Shown here piece by piece: positions 1 to 5,500 of a stretch of DNA of 5,872 bases. The notes under the pieces were generated by a model. It did no database searches. It was not told the DNA's origin and saw nothing but the letters and a program-made list of their open reading frames with translations. The DNA is from Candidatus Phascolarctobacterium caballi (GTDB taxonomy: Bacteria > Bacillota > Negativicutes > Acidaminococcales > Acidaminococcaceae). The translations under genes and the position numbers were made by a program. Position 1 is the first letter of the stretch; each line of letters starts with the position of its first letter. The stretch spans positions 1 through 5,872 of the forward strand of contig JAGHTS010000197.1 in NCBI GenBank assembly GCA_018065225.1, given 5' to 3'.

Positions 1-1
1 T

Positions 2-37
2 ATCTACAACAGTAGAAATTATTATGGAGTATTAAAC
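2..37 (-). repeat. CRISPR direct repeat, second copy
   Basis: This 36-bp repeat is identical to the one at 64-99 with no substitutions. The lack of decay suggests neither is the degenerate terminal repeat, in line with the array continuing beyond base 1. Confidence 0.96.
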
Positions 38-63
38 CAATGGAGTTGCAAGCGTGGTGTTTG
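38..63 (-). other. CRISPR spacer (26 bp)
   Basis: This is the only complete spacer visible. It is about 50% GC, richer than the surrounding DNA, as expected for captured foreign sequence. By eye I see no second copy of it in the window, so it does not target this stretch. Its source cannot be told without a search. Confidence 0.95.
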
Positions 64-99
64 ATCTACAACAGTAGAAATTATTATGGAGTATTAAAC
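64..99 (-). repeat. CRISPR direct repeat, leader-proximal copy
   Basis: This 36-bp repeat is identical to the copy at 2-37. Positions 82-64 (minus strand) form the processed crRNA handle, with stem 78-74 / 69-65 and loop 73-70. Positions 99-83 form the half that Cas12a would trim off. The junction at 99/100 is the expected integration site for Cas1-Cas2. Confidence 0.96.
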
Positions 100-114
100 T
101 CCTATTTTGCAAAA

Positions 115-143
115 AATGTACATTTTGTACAGTTTATGAACAA
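115..143 (-). promoter_or_regulatory. Weak candidate promoter for the array
   Basis: On the minus strand, TTGTTC (143-138) lies 17 bp before TACATT (120-115), which matches the sigma70-type -10 at four of six positions. Transcription would begin near base 108, just before the first repeat. The -35 match is poor, and AT-rich DNA gives such hits by chance. The -10 overlaps a TGTACA palindrome, which could hold an operator. This is a suggestion only. Confidence 0.22.
117..131. repeat. Tandem TGTACA palindromes in the leader
   Basis: TGTACA occurs at 117-122 and 126-131, separated by TTT. Each is its own reverse complement, and together they can fold into a short 6-bp hairpin with a 3-base loop. 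It lies 18 bp from the first repeat. It may bind a protein or simply be AT-rich coincidence. Confidence 0.45.
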
Positions 144-180
144 TTTTATTATCTTTTTCCCATTACCATTAAACATATTC

Positions 181-212
181 ATTTAATACTCCATATTTCT
201 AAAAATTAAGAT
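181..212 (+). repeat. Degenerate CRISPR repeat in inverted orientation
   Basis: Read on the plus strand, opposite to the array, 182-194 (TTTAATACTCCAT) matches repeat positions 2-14 exactly. After a 4-base deletion, 195-201 (ATTTCTA) matches again, and the block ends in AGAT at the correct spacing, as the repeat does. By hand about 25 of the 36 repeat positions match. The hairpin part is damaged: only TCT/AGA of the five-base stem remains in register. On the minus strand the same bases form an anti-repeat to the 5' half of the real repeats. The exact 13-mer makes chance similarity unlikely. Whether it is a relic, a leader structure or a regulatory RNA is open. Confidence 0.7.
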
Positions 213-237
213 TATTGTTTTGCAAAAATCCCAATTT

Positions 238-510
238 TTATACAATTATTATATCACTTTCATCATTCTTTGCGTATCCAAATCTTTTAATTTCACATGT
301 TTCAGACATATTAAAAATCATAACACTGTCACTTTGCGTAAATTGTTTGGCAAAAGTGTTTTCCAATTCAATCATAATATTATTCAAAATATGTTTTGAA
401 TTTTCAATTTCGTATACAGAATATTGCAACCGATAACCAAATTTACAAATATATTTGTTAAACCGACTGCGTAATTTATTATCGGCAATATCATAACTTA
501 AAATAATCAT
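238..510 (-). CDS. cas2: CRISPR-associated protein Cas2
   Basis: This 90-residue protein has the size and ferredoxin-like layout of Cas2, the dimeric partner that bridges two Cas1 dimers during spacer integration. It opens with MIILSYDIAD, a hydrophobic first strand ending in the conserved Asp (D7). It continues with LRSRFNKY and FGYRLQYSVYEIE, typical of the first helix and second strand. The ATG lies inside the cas1 stop (ATGA, 4-base overlap), with a good ribosome binding site, GAGGA, about six bases upstream inside cas1. It is the last gene of the operon, directly before the array leader. The composition matches cas1 and cas4. Nothing looks broken. Cas2 Asp residues are generally not needed for integration, so the role is mainly structural. 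Confidence 0.95.
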   Translation of the reverse strand: MIILSYDIADNKLRSRFNKYICKFGYRLQYSVYEIENSKHILNNIMIELENTFAKQFTQSDSVMIFNMSETCEIKRFGYAKNDESDIIIV

Positions 511-1481
511 TCTGCATCCTCAATTTTAAAAATAGGGTATTGTTCTATTGGCTTTTGCTTCATAAATGCCCTGTAATATTCCTGAACAAATCTAAAAATT
601 TCCATTTTGTTATCCATTATTGGTTTTATAAGCAAACGCACATATAACGAATTATTGTCCCATTTTAAAAGATATTGATTTTGAACGACAGTAAAATCAT
701 CCTGCTTAATTTGTCCCAAATTTATTGCTTTCCTAACCTGCTTGTCAATCAGACATCTAAATGGTTCCACCAAATCACATGTCAATGATTTACGCATGTA
801 AAACTGTCTGTGCAAAACTCCGCAATAATTGTCAAAGCCAAAAACATTAAGCATGGCATCAACAATATTAAATAAAATTGTATAACCAATATCCAAAGTA
901 CTGTTAACAAAATCTGATTTTATACGCGGCTTTCTTCCTTGCCAGTTTACTTTGTCAAAATAATTACCGAAAAACACACGGGCGGCACTACCCTCATATC
1001 CCAACAAACTGCTTAAATTACCACTATATTTTTGAACATCATCAATATAACAATCAAGTTTTTTTACCGCATTTTCCTGAAAATAATTTTTGTTTCTTAA
1101 TGAATTTAACAAAGTTCTTTGATTGGCAATTTTATTAGACAAAATCCATTTTGCAATTTCTATATCATTATATTCATACTGATGTTTACGTAAAAGAACA
1201 TTGCCTTTGTTATGTATTCCCAGTACATCATAAATACGCAATGTTGGGGTCATAAAATAAATAACAAACCCAAATTTATGTGACCGTTGAATAAGCCCTG
1301 TTGTAACTGTTAAATGTCCAACCACAAACAAAATAAACAGACGGTAACAGGTGGACTGATGCTTAATTTTCCCAGCATCATCTTTAATCACAATATTGTC
1401 ATTACTAAAAGATATTTTTTCACCATAATTAAGAAACACAAATATTATTTGTTTTTTCTCAATATCTTTGACCGATATCAT
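507..1481 (-). CDS. cas1: CRISPR-associated integrase Cas1
   Basis: Cas1 is the metal-dependent integrase that, with Cas2, inserts prespacers at the leader-repeat junction. I start it at the ATG at 1481 (324 residues), where the protein reads MISVKDIEKKQIIFVF. An AGGG ribosome binding site sits six bases upstream. The frame is open further, to an ATG at 1547, but those 22 residues do not look like a Cas1 N-terminus and lie deep inside cas4. Expected metal ligands are present (numbered from this start): E163 in GYEGSAARVFFG, H224 in VLHRQFY, and D236 with E239 in CDLVEPFR. The N-terminal beta domain and C-terminal helical domain fit the usual length. The gene overlaps the end of cas4 by 23 bases and shares ATGA with cas2, so the three are probably translated together. 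It appears intact. Confidence 0.95.
   Translation of the reverse strand: MISVKDIEKKQIIFVFLNYGEKISFSNDNIVIKDDAGKIKHQSTCYRLFILFVVGHLTVTTGLIQRSHKFGFVIYFMTPTLRIYDVLGIHNKGNVLLRKHQYEYNDIEIAKWILSNKIANQRTLLNSLRNKNYFQENAVKKLDCYIDDVQKYSGNLSSLLGYEGSAARVFFGNYFDKVNWQGRKPRIKSDFVNSTLDIGYTILFNIVDAMLNVFGFDNYCGVLHRQFYMRKSLTCDLVEPFRCLIDKQVRKAINLGQIKQDDFTVVQNQYLLKWDNNSLYVRLLIKPIMDNKMEIFRFVQEYYRAFMKQKPIEQYPIFKIEDAE
512..521 (-). promoter_or_regulatory. Ribosome binding site of cas2 inside cas1
   Basis: GAGGATGCAG on the minus strand places GAGGA about six bases before the cas2 ATG. It is the best ribosome site in the operon and supports the cas2 start despite the overlap with the cas1 stop. Confidence 0.6.
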
Positions 1482-2037
1482 TTTGTACCCTGTCACACGC
1501 TGGAGCATAAATACAATGCTCACATTTTTGTATATTAGTTTGCACAAAATTATCCAACTTAAAATTACGCATATCCATTATTGTTTGTTCAAACTTATGA
1601 AACATTGGCAAATTATCACACGGTAAAGGTATTTCATATTTTTTATTATCATCCATACTGTACAAGAACAATTTATCCACTTTATAACCCATGTCAATCA
1701 AAGCAAAAAACTGGGCATAAATCTGAAAAACATATCCGTCATAAATTGTTTTTATTTTCTTTTTTCGCTCAATTAGTTCTGCCTTATCTCCATCATACAA
1801 ATCTATTTTTCCCATCAAATTATACTTTTCAGAATAAACACTTATCCCCTGCAAAATATTTTTTCGGGAACTGTAAACACCATTTTCAACCGCCTTATGT
1901 GCATTTTTGCCGTCAATTTGCGATTTATCCTGAAATAACATATTGTCCATACCGCCATATAATTGATGAAAATAAATAGATGCCGGGCAAAAGATAAAAT
2001 CATTAAGTTGAGTGATTAAAATGGCATCATCATCCAT
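1459..2037 (-). CDS. cas4: CRISPR-associated exonuclease Cas4
   Basis: Cas4 is a RecB-family, iron-sulfur nuclease that trims prespacers and helps select those next to a PAM before Cas1-Cas2 integrates them. The 192-residue product has the family layout: Cys17 in FIFCPAS, His47, Asp79 in GKIDLYD, Glu90-x-Lys92 in ELIERKKK, and the Q105-x-Y107 motif in QIYAQ. The last three cluster cysteines are C172, C175 and C181 (KCEHCIYAPAC). The four cysteines should hold a 4Fe-4S cluster. The ATG shares one base with the cas12a stop (TAATG), so translation is likely coupled to cas12a. The upstream GAGAG is a weak, distant ribosome site. A stop inside cas12a could therefore reduce Cas4 output. No key residue is missing. 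Confidence 0.95.
   Translation of the reverse strand: MDDDAILITQLNDFIFCPASIYFHQLYGGMDNMLFQDKSQIDGKNAHKAVENGVYSSRKNILQGISVYSEKYNLMGKIDLYDGDKAELIERKKKIKTIYDGYVFQIYAQFFALIDMGYKVDKLFLYSMDDNKKYEIPLPCDNLPMFHKFEQTIMDMRNFKLDNFVQTNIQKCEHCIYAPACDRVQNDIGQRY
1488..1492 (-). promoter_or_regulatory. Ribosome binding site deciding the cas1 start
   Basis: CAGGG on the minus strand lies six bases before the ATG at 1481. The two upstream candidate ATGs (1508, 1547) have no comparable site, which favours the 324-residue form of Cas1. Confidence 0.55.
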
Positions 2038-2492
2038 TAACTGTTTCTTTCTCTCGCAAACTTAAACCAAGTTGCTGTCCCCTCGCCTTTTTTAATTTCT
2101 GCCAATTTGCCGTTGTTAATACCCTTAATGGTCTGCAACCCTTTCAGTGCAATATGATATGCCCCGTTGGCATCCGCATTTTTCGGCTCGTTGTCCTTTG
2201 CTTTGCGGCTGTCATAAAAATTACCATTTTTGTCCGCCACAGGCGACAAAATATAATCATCCTCATCCCCCGTGCCTTTGACCGTATAACGCAACTGCAT
2301 TGTCAACCGCAACCAATATAAAAGTGCTGAATAAAAACCTTTTTCGTCAATATCCTTAATCTTGCCCAGCAAATCTTTGCCGTCCTCATAAGCAACATTA
2401 TATTTTGCCAACAAATTTTGCAATTCCTTTGTTACATCATATTTTGTTGTCGTTTGATTTTTTAAGTCATAACTATACCTTTCCTGCCCCAC
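2037..2492 (-). CDS. cas12a: Cas12a C-terminal part (rest of Nuc and RuvC-III), downstream of the amber
   Basis: This continues the cas12a frame after the amber. A GTG at 2492 could start a separate 151-residue product, but the nearest purine-rich stretch (GGGGA) is about 17 bases away, too far for a normal ribosome site. It is probably the tail of one broken gene rather than a gene of its own. It carries the Nuc Arg (R68 in MQLRYT, equivalent to AsCas12a R1226), the Nuc Asp (D79 before YILSPVAD, equivalent to D1235) and the RuvC-III Asp (D107 in NADANGAYH, equivalent to D1263). With the upstream part it restores a protein of about 1,277 visible residues, normal for the family. The end, WFKFARERNS, is a usual Cas12a C-terminus. 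All catalytic residues are conserved, so the break seems recent. The TAA overlaps the cas4 ATG. Confidence 0.85.
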   Translation of the reverse strand: MGQERYSYDLKNQTTTKYDVTKELQNLLAKYNVAYEDGKDLLGKIKDIDEKGFYSALLYWLRLTMQLRYTVKGTGDEDDYILSPVADKNGNFYDSRKAKDNEPKNADANGAYHIALKGLQTIKGINNGKLAEIKKGEGTATWFKFARERNS

Positions 2493-2504
2493 CGTACAGA
2501 TTGT

Positions 2505-2507
2505 CTA
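2505..2507 (-). other. In-frame amber codon (TAG) interrupting cas12a
   Basis: On the minus strand the codons run GGG-AAA-TAG-ACA-ATC-TGT-ACG-GTG-GGG. The frame does not change, and the residues on both sides align with Cas12a. In Francisella Cas12a the same place reads GKWTIASFG, so the stop replaces a conserved Trp. TGG to TAG is one base change, seen as C to T on the plus strand. No frameshift or insertion is needed. Confidence 0.9.
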
Positions 2508-5500
2508 TTTCCCCAAAGAACCGGTACTCTTTATAAATTTATCGTAGTCAATAACAAACTCAAAATATCCTTTTGCATTATTAAACTTGAAACCGTCAAA
2601 TTTTGCCAAAGTAAGTTTGGCTGTTTCCACATTGGTATATTTCAAATAACTATTGATGTAATTTACAAATCCTGTTTTGGGACAAATATGTGATGTGTAG
2701 GACGGGTCAACATAATACAAAATTCCCGTCTGCCTGTATATGTCTTTAAAACTTGTAAATGGAGCAGTCAACTGATAACCATTGGCAAAAGAACCGTTTT
2801 CTGCATAACTGCGGTTTTTGAACACCAAATAATTAAACTTTTGGATAAGTGCTTTTTCAAAGTTTTGGTACACTTGCTTTTCCACCTTAAACCTGCCCCG
2901 CTTAAAGCCCACATTAAGGTTTTCCAAAACAATTACTGCATTATATTTTTCTACCAGCAATGCCAGTTTGTGTACCACCTGCGACAGATAACCTGACTTA
3001 ATTTCCTTTATGTTTTCAATCGCCGTCCAAGCAAGACGGGCATCCGCCCTTTCCTGCTCTCTTTTATCCAAAAGGTCATGATAATTAACTTTATGAGGTA
3101 CCAGTTTATTATTTGCTACATAATCAGAAGAAATATTATTCAAACTGTCCTGCTCTATAATATTTCCCTGTTGATCAATTACGGTGTAATAAAGCAAATG
3201 CCTTTCACCCCGATCTATACCAATAATGTGAATATCGGGATTATTTGCAACAAATTGATTTATTTCTTGATTAAATGTATTGCCATTAACCTTTTCTTTA
3301 CACCGAAAATTAATTGTTATTGGACAATGGAAAAAATACTTCCCATCATCGCCATAATACCTCTTATCTTTTACAATATCGTATTTTGCTTCTTTCCATA
3401 CCGCTTTATCATACCATTTTCTTTCTTCTTCATTAAGGTCTTGCTTTTCTATTCTCCCATTCAAGCAATCAAAAATTCTCTTATAGATCTTTGAAGGTAT
3501 TGTTTCGCCATATTTAGAAATTTTATTTAATAAAATACTACCTTTTTTATGAATTACAGGAATACCATCTGCCTTAAAACGATAAAAGATTTCCGCTTTA
3601 CCATTCAATTTGATAATTGCCCCATCTGTCTTATTCATATTTTCAGGACTGAACAACGCTTTCCAATACAAAGTATGCAGATTATCTGTTCCCTTTTGTT
3701 TTTTGTTGTCCGAAAAATCCTTGTTGTAAATCTGGAATAAATACAGTTTTCCCTGCTCTACGAGTTCATCAATATATTTTGCAGACACATCTCTAAATAC
3801 AATTTTATAACTTTGTCTTGTTGCATCAGCACGAAATTCACTTAATTTTCTATATTGATTAGATGGTAAAAATTTAAAACCATAATCTCTATATTTGAAA
3901 CCATCCTTTTCATAAATATTTAAAAAATCTTTGTAACAATCAATAATCTTTACCAAATTGCTTTCTGCTTCGGCATCTGATTGAATAAGTTTGCCATTTT
4001 TATCTTTACATTCTTCTGGACAATTCCATCCTAATTTTTTTGCTGTTCCACTACAACGAGTAAAAAATCCATTCCAATCAATTTGTTTATATTCCATTTT
4101 TTGATATTTTTCCCCTACTTGTCCTGCTTTTTTCGCCACATCTTCATTTTCAAAATCAAAACATTTCTTGTTTTCGTTATCCATTACACCTAAATAGTAC
4201 TTGCCATTTTTGACAAGTAGTATAGATAAATTATCTTTTTCCTTGTTTTTATCCCAGCCATCAAGCAAGGTAGAAGCATCAAAAGTAAATTTTAGTTTTT
4301 CTCCATTATTTGGTTGCGTTATTTTTGTAGCATAGTTTCTAATTTCATTATATTTTTTATTAATTTCTCTAATGTCAAAGTACATCAACTCAAAATGATT
4401 ATAAAAATATTCATTCTTACCCCGTATATCCAATTTCTTCATGCCGTCATACAAATAAAACATTTTATAAAAACGCACAATGGCGTTCATTTTGTCAAGT
4501 ATATTCTTATAATCTCTAACGTCATTACTAACAATAGTGTCCAACTCTTTTTTTATGTTATCAACATATTCAATTATATTTACTATTTCATCTTTCTGTT
4601 TTTTAGTATTTTTTGATTTAGTTACATAACCTGTATAAAAAGAAGAAAAATATTTAACAAACAAGTCATCTATATTTTTATCTTTCCAATCAAAAATTTC
4701 CCCGTCATACACTTGTTTATATTCTTTAATAGCATCAGAAATAGTTTTTACGCAAACAACTTCTTTGTATTTTTCTTTTTTATAATTTAAAGCATCCTTA
4801 ATTATCTCCCTATTACCAAAAATAGCGTTAGACACTGTACTAATTTCTATCTTTTTAATATAAATCGTGTCTAATGTTTCTTCTGTAATTGAATAATCAA
4901 TTAATTTTTTTATTTCTTTTACATTTTCGGTAAGAATTTTATAACTTTCCTTTACCAAATTTATTGCTTTCTCATCCGTATCAATATTTTCTTTTTCTGA
5001 AATATTTTCACTTTTATCTTCACTCAATATCTGTTTATACAATGTAATCATAGTTGGCAACTTTTTTACTTCTTTACCATCTTTCAGGCAATTTTGACGA
5101 TATTCATTAATAACTTGATTCACGCCTTCAGCATCTAAATCATTTTCAAATCTGCCAATAACCCCCTGATTATAATTGTCTATGGCACTTTGGCTTAAAA
5201 TCTTGCCAAATGCTGACGGAACAAAATATTGCTCCACTTGGACAAATTCTTTGTATAAATCGGGATAATGCTCTTTTATATTTTCAAAATTTTTCACATT
5301 ATCAAAAAAACGATACATATTTTCATTTACAATACGATTAGCAATAGCAGTTACTTCAGCTTCTGCAGAAAACATATTATCCCTGTTTTGCTTAAAACCT
5401 TTAAAATATGTTGTAAACTTATTAAAATACACAATAAGTTCTTCATACTTTTCTTTATCAGCTTGCGAATATTTGTCATTATTTCTAACCCAAGAAAGCA

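Larger units (their letters stand above)
1..99 (-). CRISPR. Leader-proximal end of a type V-A CRISPR array (2 repeats, 1 full spacer)
   Basis: Two identical 36-bp repeats lie at 2-37 and 64-99, separated by a 26-bp spacer at 38-63. Base 1 is the first base of a second spacer cut by the window edge, since it differs from base 63. Read on the minus strand, each repeat starts GTTTAATACTCC and ends AATTTCTACTGTTGTAGAT. That end is the 19-nt handle Cas12a leaves on mature crRNA, with the 5-bp stem TCTAC/GTAGA (78-74 and 69-65) closed by a TGTT loop. The hairpin and its position at the 3' end of the repeat fix the transcription direction as minus, the same as the cas genes. The leader side is therefore 100-237, and the repeat at 64-99 is the youngest. 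The 26-bp spacer fits type V-A. Array size is unknown because it leaves the window. Confidence 0.97.
100..237 (-). promoter_or_regulatory. CRISPR leader between cas2 and the array
   Basis: This is 138 bp of very AT-rich DNA without a credible gene, lying between the cas2 stop and the first repeat on the upstream side of the array. By position it is the leader, which normally carries the array promoter and adaptation signals. It contains two TGTACA palindromes (117-122, 126-131), two copies of TTTTGCAAAAA (105-115, 218-228), and a degenerate inverted copy of the CRISPR repeat (181-212). The leader role is inferred from position and orientation; no conserved leader motif is recognised. Confidence 0.75.

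Noticed and set aside
181..212. A tracrRNA gene
   Set aside because: Type V-A effectors mature crRNA alone, and no longer structured RNA or separate promoter is visible around the anti-repeat.
224..239. Terminator hairpin after cas2
   Set aside because: AAAAAT/ATTTTT with a 4-base loop is an all-AT stem overlapping the cas2 stop codon; too weak to call a terminator.
215..436. Plus-strand open frame opposite cas2
   Set aside because: It overlaps Cas2 antisense and has no recognisable family features or ribosome site.
1482..1547. Longer Cas1 starting at 1547
   Set aside because: The extra 22 residues do not resemble a Cas1 N-terminus, lie inside cas4, and lack a ribosome site; the ATG at 1481 has AGGG at good spacing.
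1581..1979. Plus-strand open frame of 132 codons opposite cas4
   Set aside because: It is antisense to a well-supported Cas4; its His/Tyr/Phe-rich content is what the complement of AT-rich coding DNA gives.
2492..2507. Frameshift between the two cas12a parts
   Set aside because: The reading frame is the same on both sides of the TAG (TAG-ACA-ATC-TGT-ACG-GTG), so only a nonsense codon is needed.
3078..3494. Plus-strand open frame of 138 codons opposite cas12a
   Set aside because: It is antisense to the WED/RuvC part of Cas12a; the Ile/Phe-rich, membrane-like look is a by-product of the complement.
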